From CAADGL01 sp964643885 (GTDB lineage Bacteria; Planctomycetota; Phycisphaerae; UBA1845; Fen-1342), in NCBI GenBank assembly GCA_964643885.1, contig CAZXUI010000001.1, forward strand, positions 62,001-126,000: 64,000 nucleotides of DNA, read 5' to 3'. The notes beneath the pieces were generated by a model, which did not search any database, was not told the origin of the DNA, and saw only the letters and a program-made list of their open reading frames with translations. Every line of letters begins with the position of its first letter. The first letter of the stretch is position 1. Shown one piece after another: positions 1-7,482 of this stretch. The position numbers and the translations under genes were made by a program.

Positions 1-2
1 CG

Positions 3-191
3 AAGGTGGCGCTGGTGGGCGACGTGGGAGTCGTGACGGGTGCGTTGCGGCCGGGCGGGCAGGCGCGATTCGGGTCGGAGATCGTCGAGGTCAGCAGCCA
101 GGGTGAGTATGTCGAGGCGGGACGGCGGGTGCAGGTGATCCGGCACGAGGGGCGGTCGATCGTGGTTCGCCCGCTTCCGGATGAAGCATGA
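3..191 (+). CDS. NfeD-family protein, C-terminal end only
   Basis: The window opens inside this gene; only the last 62 or so residues are visible. They form a small beta-rich domain (V-G-D-V-G-V-V ... A-R-F-G-S-E-I-V-E-V ... G-R-R-V-Q-V-I-R) that matches the OB-fold at the end of NfeD proteins, membrane partners of flotillin-like scaffolds. The same pattern recurs at the end of the next gene, so the two are paralogues. The stop codon overlaps the next start (ATGA), and floA follows, so this is the front of an nfeD-nfeD-floA operon. Whether the missing part carries the ClpP-like protease domain of long NfeD proteins cannot be seen. Confidence 0.75.
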   Translation, partial: KVALVGDVGVVTGALRPGGQARFGSEIVEVSSQGEYVEAGRRVQVIRHEGRSIVVRPLPDEA

Positions 192-814
192 GCTCCGGCG
201 AGGCACGAGAGCCGCGGTTCGGCGATGGCGCAGGCACGGGCTGCGAGGGCGGCGGGCTGCCGGTGTGCCGCTCTCGGCGCGTGCGCGCGGTGGCATACGG
301 ACTGCTCATCGTGGCGCTGCTTTCCGCGAGCGTCGCCGTGGCGCAGCTCGACGCGACCTGGGCGCGCGTGGCGCTGGTCGCGGGGCTGCTGCTGATCCTG
401 CTGGAGCCGCTCATCCCGACCTTCGGCGTCGAATCGCTGCTCGGCGCCGGGCTGATCGTCGCGGCGCTGTGGCATCCGTTCTGGGCGGGGACCGGCTCGG
501 TCTGGGTCGTACTGGTCGCGGCACTGGTCGCGGCGGCCTGCGGCATCGCCGGGCTGGTGCTGATTTTCCGCGAGACGGGATGGCTGACGCTCGGTCATCC
601 CGGCAAGCCCTGGCACGCGGCCCCCGAGCCGCCGGACTGGGTTGCCGTCGGCCGGGTGGGGACGGTGCGGGCGACGCTTCGGCCGGCCGGGCGGGTGGAG
701 TTCGACGGGGCGCTGGTCGACGCGCGGAGCGACGGGCAGTACGTTGATGTGGGACGGACCGTCCGCGTGGTCCGTCGCGAGGGAGTGCACGTCGTGGTGG
801 AGCCGGCGAACTGA
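188..814 (+). CDS. NfeD-like membrane protein (short type)
   Basis: A 208-residue protein with a charged N-terminus, three or four hydrophobic segments between about residues 35 and 130 (one reads L-L-L-I-L-L-E-P-L-I-P-T-F-G-V, the typical NfeD membrane signature), and a C-terminal OB-type domain (about 150-208, V-G-R-V-G-T-V-R-A-T-L-R-P). Family knowledge: NfeD proteins sit beside flotillin-like genes and are thought to help organise membrane microdomains. It starts within the stop of the upstream NfeD and ends 42 bases before floA, so the three genes are probably co-transcribed. The N-terminal 30 residues before the first membrane span are not typical and the true start may be further in. 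Confidence 0.8.
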   Translation: MSSGEAREPRFGDGAGTGCEGGGLPVCRSRRVRAVAYGLLIVALLSASVAVAQLDATWARVALVAGLLLILLEPLIPTFGVESLLGAGLIVAALWHPFWAGTGSVWVVLVAALVAAACGIAGLVLIFRETGWLTLGHPGKPWHAAPEPPDWVAVGRVGTVRATLRPAGRVEFDGALVDARSDGQYVDVGRTVRVVRREGVHVVVEPAN

Positions 815-856
815 CGCCCGCCCCGCGAATGGATCATGAAAGATCGGGGAGCAACG

Positions 857-1894
857 ATGCTAGCGCAAGCGACGAGTATTGGCTCGATCATCGCCTGGGT
901 CCTGGGTGCCGCGGGCATCCTGATCGTCCTGTTCTTCTTCCTGGTCTTCCTGAACTTCGGCTCGCTGTGGATTCGCGCCTACGCCGCCAAGACGAAGATC
1001 ACCTTCGGCGAGCTGATCGGAATGTGGCTGCGCAAGGTCAACAGCAGCATCATCGTCGACACGAAGATTCAGGCCTGGAAGGCCGGCCTGACGGACATCA
1101 CGACCAACGACCTGGAGTCGCACCTGCTGGCCCGGGGCCGCGTGCCGAACGTGATCCGGGCGCTGATCTCCGCCCAGCGGGCGGACATCCCGCTGGATTT
1201 CCGCACGGCGTGCGCGATCGACCTGGCCGGCCGCGACATCGTCGACGCCGTCAATACGAGCGTGAACCCGAAGGTGATCGATTGCCCGAATCCGGCCCTC
1301 GGGCGGAGCACGATCGACGCCGTGGCCAAGGACGGCATTCAGCTCAAGGCCCGTGCCCGCGTGACGGTGAAGACGAACATCAAGAAGCTAATCGGCGGCG
1401 CGACGGAAGAGACCATCATCGCCCGCGTCGGCGAAGGCATCGTCTCGGCCATCGGCTCGTCTGCATCGCACAAGGAGGTGCTCGAGAATCCCGATCGAAT
1501 CTCGAAGGCGGTGCTGAACAAGGGGCTCGACGCCGGGACGGCCTACGAGATTCTCTCGATCGACATCGCCGACGTGGACGTGGGCGACAACATCGGCGCC
1601 CGGCTCCAGGCCGACCAGGCCGAGGCGGACCGCAAGCGGTTCCAGGCCGAGGCCGAGCAGCGCCGCGCCATCGCCGTGGCCCTCGAGCAGGAGAACCGGG
1701 CGAAGGTCGAGGAGAACCGGGCCCTGGTCGTGCTGGCCGAGGCGGAAGTGCCGAGGGCCATCGCCGACGCGTTCCGGACCGGGAATCTGGGCATCATGGA
1801 CTACTACCGGCTGCGGAACATCCAGGCCGATACGGGGATGCGCGAGAACATCGGCCGCGAAGGCACCGGCGGCGGGACGAAGCCGCTCGGATAA
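857..1894 (+). CDS. floA: Flotillin-like protein FloA
   Basis: A 345-residue protein: a hydrophobic N-terminal hairpin (about residues 8-40, rich in I, L, F and V), then an SPFH/band-7 domain (K-I-T-F-G-E-L-I-G-M onward) and an Ala/Glu-rich helical tail (Q-A-D-Q-A-E-A-D-R-K-R-F-Q-A-E-A-E). Length and motifs fit bacterial FloA (YqfA), which forms membrane scaffolds for functional microdomains. I place the start at 857 rather than the in-frame ATG at 836 because GGGGAG lies 6 bases upstream of it and the predicted product then begins directly with the membrane segment. The neighbouring NfeD genes support the assignment, since nfeD-floA pairs are common. Confidence 0.92.
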   Translation: MLAQATSIGSIIAWVLGAAGILIVLFFFLVFLNFGSLWIRAYAAKTKITFGELIGMWLRKVNSSIIVDTKIQAWKAGLTDITTNDLESHLLARGRVPNVIRALISAQRADIPLDFRTACAIDLAGRDIVDAVNTSVNPKVIDCPNPALGRSTIDAVAKDGIQLKARARVTVKTNIKKLIGGATEETIIARVGEGIVSAIGSSASHKEVLENPDRISKAVLNKGLDAGTAYEILSIDIADVDVGDNIGARLQADQAEADRKRFQAEAEQRRAIAVALEQENRAKVEENRALVVLAEAEVPRAIADAFRTGNLGIMDYYRLRNIQADTGMRENIGREGTGGGTKPLG

Positions 1895-1974
1895 CGCCGG
1901 GCGGCGAATTCGGTGCGTCGTGCCGCGGTTCGGACGCCACGCGGCCGTGCCGGAGAGCTTGATGAGGAGCGGCC

Positions 1975-2559
1975 ATGCTGGCCTGGGTCCTGGTTGCGGA
2001 CGGCTTCGAAAACTTCGGCTTCCTCGTCTACGTGGCGCTGATTATCGCCGGCGCGCTCGGCGGTCTGCTCAAGAAGAAGACGCCGGAGGAGCGTGAGCCT
2101 GCCAAACCGCGCACCGGCCGGCCGCCGCGCGGGCGGGCGCCGAGCGGTGATGAGGACGTCATCGTTCTGACCGAAGTGCCCGACGCGCCGCAGGCCCCGC
2201 CGCCGCCACCACCTCCTCCGCGGCCGGTCGCGCGTCCGCCGCAGGCCCGGCCTCCTCAGCCGCGGCCGGCTCCGGCTCCGCCGCGGCCGGTCAAGATTCG
2301 CGAACCGGCGGCGCGCCCGGCGCCGCAGGCACCACAAGCTCCGCGGCCGCAGCCGGCTCCGGCCGGCAGGGAGGCTGCGCCGCCGCCGGAGCGGGCATTG
2401 GCCCAGATCGAGGGCGGCCGGACGCGATCGGCGACGGCGGCCGAGGTTCGTCGGTTGCTGCGGAGTCCGGTGGGGGTTCGAGCGGTGTTCGTCGCGGCGG
2501 AGATTCTGGGGCCGCCGGTGGGATTGCGCGATCTGCCGGGCGCGCGGAGCGAGCGGTAG
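1975..2559 (+). CDS. Hypothetical membrane-anchored Pro/Ala-rich protein
   Basis: No family recognised. The 194-residue product has one hydrophobic segment near the N-terminus (about residues 12-30, V-Y-V-A-L-I-I-A-G-A-L-G-G-L-L) followed by K-K-K, then about 100 residues of Pro/Ala/Arg-rich low complexity including a run of eight or more prolines near residue 75. A short more ordered tail follows (R-S-A-T-A-A-E-V-R-R-L-L-R-S-P). The layout suggests a single-pass protein with a disordered cytoplasmic linker. It lies 80 bases after floA in the same direction and may be the last gene of that operon. A GC-rich region can fake such a frame, but the hydrophobic anchor and good start context favour a real gene. 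Confidence 0.6.
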   Translation: MLAWVLVADGFENFGFLVYVALIIAGALGGLLKKKTPEEREPAKPRTGRPPRGRAPSGDEDVIVLTEVPDAPQAPPPPPPPPRPVARPPQARPPQPRPAPAPPRPVKIREPAARPAPQAPQAPRPQPAPAGREAAPPPERALAQIEGGRTRSATAAEVRRLLRSPVGVRAVFVAAEILGPPVGLRDLPGARSER

Positions 2560-2743
2560 TCTGCGGGCTGTCGGGGGATTCGTTGTTCGAGGCTGTGGCC
2601 GAGCGTGCACTGCTCACCCCGTACACTTCGCGTGCGGGGATCAAGGGCAGTGGCACGCGCGAGTGCCCTCATGGCGGGCGGGACGCTCGCGCTCCCCAAA
2701 GGCGACACCCGCGCTGCCCGGTTAGAGCGACGAGGAATCAGAA

Positions 2744-2764
2744 CCCCGTGCGCCAAGCACGGGG
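2744..2764 (+). terminator. Hairpin in the floA-valS intergenic region
   Basis: A perfect 8-bp stem (CCCCGTGC / GCACGGGG) with a 5-base loop, followed by TCTCTT. It could end the floA operon, although there is no proper U-tract. The rest of the 383-base gap between 2560 and 2942 holds no gene I can support. A TATCAT box at 2876-2881, identical to the -10 box of the phasin promoter, may belong to a valS promoter, but no -35 is evident. Confidence 0.4.
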
Positions 2765-2942
2765 TCTCTTGGCCGCCAAGGGACGCGCCGCTCGGCGCAG
2801 CGGGCTCCAACGGGGAGCAATCTCACGGCGGTCAAGCAGCCCCGCGCCACCGGGGGGCCGGACGGGAATCGGTGTTATCATGTGACCGGCCGGGCCGCTT
2901 CGCGCGATTTCGCCCGGGGTCTGATTCGTCGCAGGAGCGTGC

Positions 2943-5900
2943 ATGAGCAGCGGTGGCAGTTACGATCCGAGGGCCGTCGAGCCGCAGATCTACGAGCTGT
3001 GGGAGCAGGGCCGGCACTTTCGCGCCGTCGCCGACTCGCAGCGAAAGCCCTACACGATCGTCATTCCGCCGCCGAACGTTACCGGGGCGCTGCACCTCGG
3101 CCACGCCCTGAACAACACGCTCCAGGACATCCTCGTGCGGGCGCATCGCATGCGCGGCTACGTGGCCTGCTGGCTGCCGGGGACAGACCATGCCGGCATC
3201 GCCACGCAGGCCGTGGTGGAGAAGCGCGTCCGAGAGCAGGAGGGCAAGACGCGGCACGAGCTGGGGCGCGAGGGGCTCGTCGCGAAGATCTGGCAGTGGA
3301 AGGAGGAGTACAACGCCCGCATCCTCGGCCAGCTCCGCAGCATGGGCTGCTCCTGCGACTGGGACCGGACGCGCTTCACGCTCGATGAGGGCTGCGTCGC
3401 GGCCGTCTATGAGACTTTCTTTCGCATGTTCCGCGACGGGCTGATCTATCGCGGCGAACGGCTGGTCAACTGGGATTGCGAACTTCAGACGGCCGTCGCG
3501 GACGACGAGGTCTATCACGAGACGGTCAAGGGGCATCTCTGGCACATTCGCTACCCGATCCTGCCGGGCGACCCCGGGACTCGGGCGGGGGCGGAGGCCG
3601 CCGGGACGGGCAGCGCGGGCGTCTCGGCCGCGACGGTCGCCGAGGCGATCGCGCGGGCGACGGGGCCGGAGGCGCAGGTGGGGCGCGACTACCTGGTCGT
3701 GGCCACGACGCGGCCGGAGACGATGCTGGGCGATACGGCCGTGGCGGTGCATCCGGACGACGAGCGTTATCGCCACCTGATCGGGCAGCACGTGCTGCTG
3801 CCGCTGATGGAGCGGCCGATTCCGGTGATCGGCGACGGGCTGCTGGTGCGGCGCGAGTTCGGCAGCGGGTGTGTGAAGGTCACGCCGGCGCATGATCCGA
3901 ACGACTACGCCTGCGGCCAGCGGCACGGGCTGCCCATGATCAACGTGCTGACGCCGGACGGGCGGATCAACGAGCGCGGCGGTGCGTTCGCGGGTCTGCA
4001 TCGGCAGAAGGCGCGGGCGCAGGTGGTGGCGCGGCTGGAGGAGCTGGGGCTGCTCGAGAAGATCGAGCCGTACGAGACGGACGTCGGCCACAGCGACCGC
4101 AGCAAAAGCCCGATCGAGCCGATGCTGAGCGAGCAGTGGTTCGTGAAGATGGACCGGCTGGCCGAGACGGCGATGGAGGCGGTGCGCGACGGGCGGGTGC
4201 AGTTCTATCCGGAGCGCTTCGCGCGGAGCTACCTGGACTGGCTGGGCGAGAAGCGCGACTGGTGCATCAGCCGGCAGCTCTGGTGGGGGCATCGGATACC
4301 GGTGTGGACGCGGCGGATGTCGTGGAACGAGTCGCTGCGGCTGGCCGGAAACGAACGTGATGAATTCGTACGCGGTTTTTTCTTCGGCAGCGCGGCCCAG
4401 AATGACGTGTGCGTTCGTGTGGTTCGCGATGATGGGTATGCGTACACGATCGCCGGGTGCGAAGACGATTATGAACAAGCAGTACGGCTCCGGGACTACA
4501 CAGATGCCGACGAGAGGATGTGGTGGTTTGTCTGCCTGCGGAGTGAGGCGTTCGACACGGGGGTGACGGGCGCGCCGCCGATGGGGCAGTGGTTGGAGGA
4601 ACACGGATTCGAGCGCGACCCTGACGTGCTGGACACATGGTTCAGCTCGGCGCTCTGGCCTCACAGCACGTTCGGCTGGCCTGGCGCGGCGGTCCGTCGG
4701 GCCGGCGGAGCGACCGATGAACGCGGCTCGGATCAGGCCGGCGGTCGCGGCTCGGATCAGACTGGCAATCGCGGCGCGGACCTCGAGTACTTCTACCCGA
4801 CGAATGTGCTCGTGACGAACCGCGACATCATCTCGCTCTGGGTGGCGCGGATGGTGATGACCGGCCTGTACAACATGGGCCGCGTGCCGTTTCAGCACGT
4901 CTGCATTCACCCGACGATCCAGGACGGCCAGGGCCGCCGCATGAGCAAATCGCTCGGCAACGGCGTCGACCCGCTCGACCTGATCTCGATGTACGGCGCC
5001 GATGCGATGCGCTTCACGCTCGCCAGCCTGGCCAGCGAGACGCAGGACTGCCGCATTCCGGTCAAACCGCTCAAGCTCGACGACGGCCGCACCATCAACA
5101 CCTCCGAGCGCTTCGAGCTCGGCCGCAACTTCTGCAACAAGCTCTGGCAGGCGTCGCTGGGGTTCGTGGTGCCGCAGGTGCAGGATGTCCGGATCGAGCG
5201 GCGGGCCGGCGGCCATCACACCAGCCGCCCGCCCGCCGAGCTGCCGCTGTTCGACCGCTGGATTCGCACGCGGCTTCAGCACTGCATCCGCCAGGTCGAT
5301 CGCAACCTGGCGGCGTACCGCTTCGCGGCCGCGGCGGACGAGCTGCGAACGTTCTTCTGGTCGGAACTGTGCGACTGGTACATCGAAGAGGCCAAGGTCC
5401 GCCTGCGCGAGGCGGATGCGGACGCGGCCAACGACACCAAGATCGTGCTGCTCCAGGTGCTGGATGTGACGCTGGCGCTGCTGCATCCGTTCGTGCCGTT
5501 CATCACTGAGAAGATCTGGCAGGAGATCAGTGCGGCGGTGCCGAGGCATCACGAGCTGGTCTGGCCGGAGAAGCAGTTTCTGACGGCCGAGCTGGCCGCC
5601 AAGTGGGGCGAGAAGGTGCCGGCGAAGGCGCCGCCGCTGATCAAGGCGCCGTGGCCGACGGCTTGGGCCGAGGCGCTGGACGCGGAAACGGAGCGGGAAG
5701 TCGGCGATCTGCTCATGCCGCTGATCCGCGGCCTGCGCGAGATCCGCACGCACGTGAACGCGATGCGTTCGGCGAGCAAGCAATCGGCCCTGCGGACGCT
5801 TCCGCGGGCGGTCGTACGGACGGACGCCGGCCGGGCCGAAAGCCTCGAGAAACATCGATCGGTCCTGCTGCGGCTCGGCCAGTGCGACCAGATCGAGATC

Positions 5901-6188
5901 GGCCCGGACGCGGTCAAGCCGCCGGAGTCGGCCAGCAAGATATTCACCGGCCTGGAGCTGTATGTGCCGCTGACCGGGCTGGCCGACCTGGAGGTCGAGC
6001 GAAAGCGGCTCGGCCGGGAGCGGGACGACCTGGCCGGCCATATCGAGCGGCTGGCGGCCAAGCTGGCCAACGAGGGCTTCGTGGCGAAGGCCCCGCCGGC
6101 CGTGGTGGAATCGGAGCGGGCGCGGCTGGAGGAGCTGCGCGGCAAGCTGGCGGCGATCGAGGCGAACCTGGCCGAGATCGGCGGCTAG
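2943..6188 (+). CDS. valS: Valyl-tRNA synthetase
   Basis: Class I aminoacyl-tRNA synthetase charging tRNA-Val. The 1081-residue product has the HIGH-type motif H-L-G-H at about 51-54, the CP1 editing domain, W-W-G-H-R-I-P-V-W near 447, D-V-L-D-T-W-F-S-S-A-L-W-P near 555, K-M-S-K-S-type R-M-S-K-S near 666, the anticodon-binding helical domain, and a C-terminal coiled-coil arm (about 1015-1075). It is longer than most bacterial ValRS (about 880-950). One insertion lies at about 455-550, between W-W-G-H and D-V-L-D-T-W, where E. coli has only about 30 residues. That stretch (nt 4340-4560) is visibly less GC-rich than its surroundings. A Gly/Asp-rich tandem repeat follows at about 593-616. The catalytic motifs are intact, so the enzyme should work. 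Confidence 0.96.
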   Translation: MSSGGSYDPRAVEPQIYELWEQGRHFRAVADSQRKPYTIVIPPPNVTGALHLGHALNNTLQDILVRAHRMRGYVACWLPGTDHAGIATQAVVEKRVREQEGKTRHELGREGLVAKIWQWKEEYNARILGQLRSMGCSCDWDRTRFTLDEGCVAAVYETFFRMFRDGLIYRGERLVNWDCELQTAVADDEVYHETVKGHLWHIRYPILPGDPGTRAGAEAAGTGSAGVSAATVAEAIARATGPEAQVGRDYLVVATTRPETMLGDTAVAVHPDDERYRHLIGQHVLLPLMERPIPVIGDGLLVRREFGSGCVKVTPAHDPNDYACGQRHGLPMINVLTPDGRINERGGAFAGLHRQKARAQVVARLEELGLLEKIEPYETDVGHSDRSKSPIEPMLSEQWFVKMDRLAETAMEAVRDGRVQFYPERFARSYLDWLGEKRDWCISRQLWWGHRIPVWTRRMSWNESLRLAGNERDEFVRGFFFGSAAQNDVCVRVVRDDGYAYTIAGCEDDYEQAVRLRDYTDADERMWWFVCLRSEAFDTGVTGAPPMGQWLEEHGFERDPDVLDTWFSSALWPHSTFGWPGAAVRRAGGATDERGSDQAGGRGSDQTGNRGADLEYFYPTNVLVTNRDIISLWVARMVMTGLYNMGRVPFQHVCIHPTIQDGQGRRMSKSLGNGVDPLDLISMYGADAMRFTLASLASETQDCRIPVKPLKLDDGRTINTSERFELGRNFCNKLWQASLGFVVPQVQDVRIERRAGGHHTSRPPAELPLFDRWIRTRLQHCIRQVDRNLAAYRFAAAADELRTFFWSELCDWYIEEAKVRLREADADAANDTKIVLLQVLDVTLALLHPFVPFITEKIWQEISAAVPRHHELVWPEKQFLTAELAAKWGEKVPAKAPPLIKAPWPTAWAEALDAETEREVGDLLMPLIRGLREIRTHVNAMRSASKQSALRTLPRAVVRTDAGRAESLEKHRSVLLRLGQCDQIEIGPDAVKPPESASKIFTGLELYVPLTGLADLEVERKRLGRERDDLAGHIERLAAKLANEGFVAKAPPAVVESERARLEELRGKLAAIEANLAEIGG
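4719..4790 (+). repeat. Tandem 24-bp repeat inside valS
   Basis: Three head-to-tail units of 24 bases (4719-4742, 4743-4766 and a degenerate third from 4767), each built around CGCGGCTCGGATCAG. In frame they encode R-G-S-D-Q-A-G-G, R-G-S-D-Q-T-G-N and R-G-A-D-L. The 17 bases GGTCGCGGCTCGGATCA in unit two are identical to the right end plus flank of the repeat element at 60360-60529, so this may be repeat-element sequence captured in the gene. Confidence 0.75.
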
Positions 6189-6235
6189 CCCGGCGGCCGG
6201 CGCGAGATTCGTTTTCATCGGAGTGAGCTGCGATC

Positions 6236-7192
6236 GTGCATCGTGTGCTGCTGCCGCTGCCGCTGGACCCGGAGGCCGAGGCTCGCCTGGCGGCGGCCGC
6301 GGAGGTCGTCCGCCCGCCGGCGACGGATGAGCCGGCGCTCTGCGCGGCCATCGCGGACTGCGACGGGGCCGTGGTGCGGACGAGCGTCCCCGTGACGCGG
6401 CGGCTGCTGGCGGCCGGGCGGCGGCTGCGCGTGGTCGGCGTGGCCGGCGTCGGGCTCGACCATGTCGACGTGGAGGCGGCACGGGAGCTGGGCGTCGCGG
6501 TGCTGCATCGGCCGGAGGCGTCGTCGGATGCGGTGGCGGAGCTGACGGTCGCGTTGATGCTCCAGTTGCTGCGGCCGGTGCCGCGGCTGGCGGCGGAGTA
6601 TCGGGCGGGGCGATTCGAGGCGGCGCGGCGGCGGCCGCACGGGGTGGAGCTGCGCGGCCGGACGGTGGGGATCATCGGGATGGGGCGGATCGGGTCGCGC
6701 GTGGGGCGGATCGTGGCGGCGGGGTTCGGGGCGACGGTGATTTACAACGACATCGCGGCGGTGGGGCCGTTCGATTTCGCGGCAGAGCCGGTGGAGAAGG
6801 CGGAGGTCTTCGCGCGGGCTGAGATTCTGACGCTGCACGTGCCGTTGACGGAGCAGACGCGGGGGATGGTGAACGCGGGTGTGTTCGAGCAGATGGGGGC
6901 GGGGGCGCGGTTGATCAACACGGCCCGCGGGGCGGTTGTGATGACGGATGCGCTGGTGGAGGCGTTGCGGTCGGGCCGGCTGGCGGGCGCGGCGCTGGAT
7001 GTGACGGAGCCGGAGCCGTTGCCGGCGACTCACCCGCTGTTTGAGATGGAGAAGTGCATCCTGACGCCGCATGTCGCGGCCCGGACGCACGAAGGCATGC
7101 GGCGGATGTACGCGATCGTGGATGATGTGATCGAGTTTCTGCGGCGCGGCTCCGAGCCGCGCGCGTCCGACGGCTCCGAGCCGCGACCGTGA
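6236..7192 (+). CDS. D-isomer-specific 2-hydroxyacid dehydrogenase (SerA-like)
   Basis: NAD-dependent dehydrogenase of the phosphoglycerate dehydrogenase superfamily, 318 residues, about the size of the catalytic core without the ACT domain of long SerA proteins. Visible motifs are the Rossmann glycines G-I-I-G-M-G-R-I-G (about 142-150), catalytic Arg in N-T-A-R-G, Glu in D-V-T-E-P-E-P and His in L-T-P-H-V-A. The substrate cannot be fixed; 3-phosphoglycerate, glyoxylate/hydroxypyruvate or another 2-keto acid are possible. The start is GTG with GGAG 12 bases upstream. The last 14 or so codons encode two G-S-E-P-R repeats, and the stop codon lies inside the left inverted repeat of the element at 7176-7346, so the C-terminus appears to be supplied by that element. 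Confidence 0.88.
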   Translation: MHRVLLPLPLDPEAEARLAAAAEVVRPPATDEPALCAAIADCDGAVVRTSVPVTRRLLAAGRRLRVVGVAGVGLDHVDVEAARELGVAVLHRPEASSDAVAELTVALMLQLLRPVPRLAAEYRAGRFEAARRRPHGVELRGRTVGIIGMGRIGSRVGRIVAAGFGATVIYNDIAAVGPFDFAAEPVEKAEVFARAEILTLHVPLTEQTRGMVNAGVFEQMGAGARLINTARGAVVMTDALVEALRSGRLAGAALDVTEPEPLPATHPLFEMEKCILTPHVAARTHEGMRRMYAIVDDVIEFLRRGSEPRASDGSEPRP

Positions 7193-7346
7193 GGGAGCGG
7201 GCGAATTCGGCGGACTTGCCCGCGTACACGCGCCGTCACGGGCACACCTGACACGATGAACCAGCGCACGGACTAGGTGAATGTCACCAGGCGCTTGCGC
7301 AGGCGGCGCGCCACCCCCAGCCCGCTCCCTCACGGTCGCGGCTCGG
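7176..7346. mobile_element. MITE-like repeat element, copy 1
   Basis: A 171-base element bounded by perfect 27-bp inverted repeats (7176-7202 and 7320-7346) that include CCGCGACCGTGAGGGAGCGG. The 170-base copy at 60360-60529 has identical ends, and the interiors share blocks such as GCGTACACGCGCCG, CACACCTG and CCCCCAGCCCGCTCC, while other parts differ. There is no room for a transposase. It is the size and shape of a miniature inverted-repeat element or large REP-type unit. It contributes the stop codon of the upstream dehydrogenase. The gap from 7193 to 7482 otherwise holds no gene. Confidence 0.8.
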
Positions 7347-7482
7347 TGCAGACAGACGGCCGCGACTTTCGGCGCGCGAGCGCGTATAGTGTCCGCCACG
7401 TCGGGCGGACGCCGGGCTGTGCGCGGTGCACCCGCAGATTCCCTCGACTGAGCCGAAACCAGACTACGCTCGAGTCAGCGCC

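Noticed and set aside
2560..2942. T-box leader upstream of valS
   Set aside because: No conserved T-box sequence and no specifier hairpin could be found.
2583..2946. Two overlapping short frames between floA and valS
   Set aside because: Composition is Arg/Gly/Pro-rich, there is no ribosome site, and the region contains hairpins instead.
4719..4790. CRISPR array because of spaced repeats
   Set aside because: Units are head to tail without spacers and encode protein in frame.
2832..6482. A 1216-codon open frame on the minus strand opposite valS
   Set aside because: Long antisense frames are expected at this GC content; the product is His/Arg/Pro-rich with no domain, while valS on the plus strand has every family motif.
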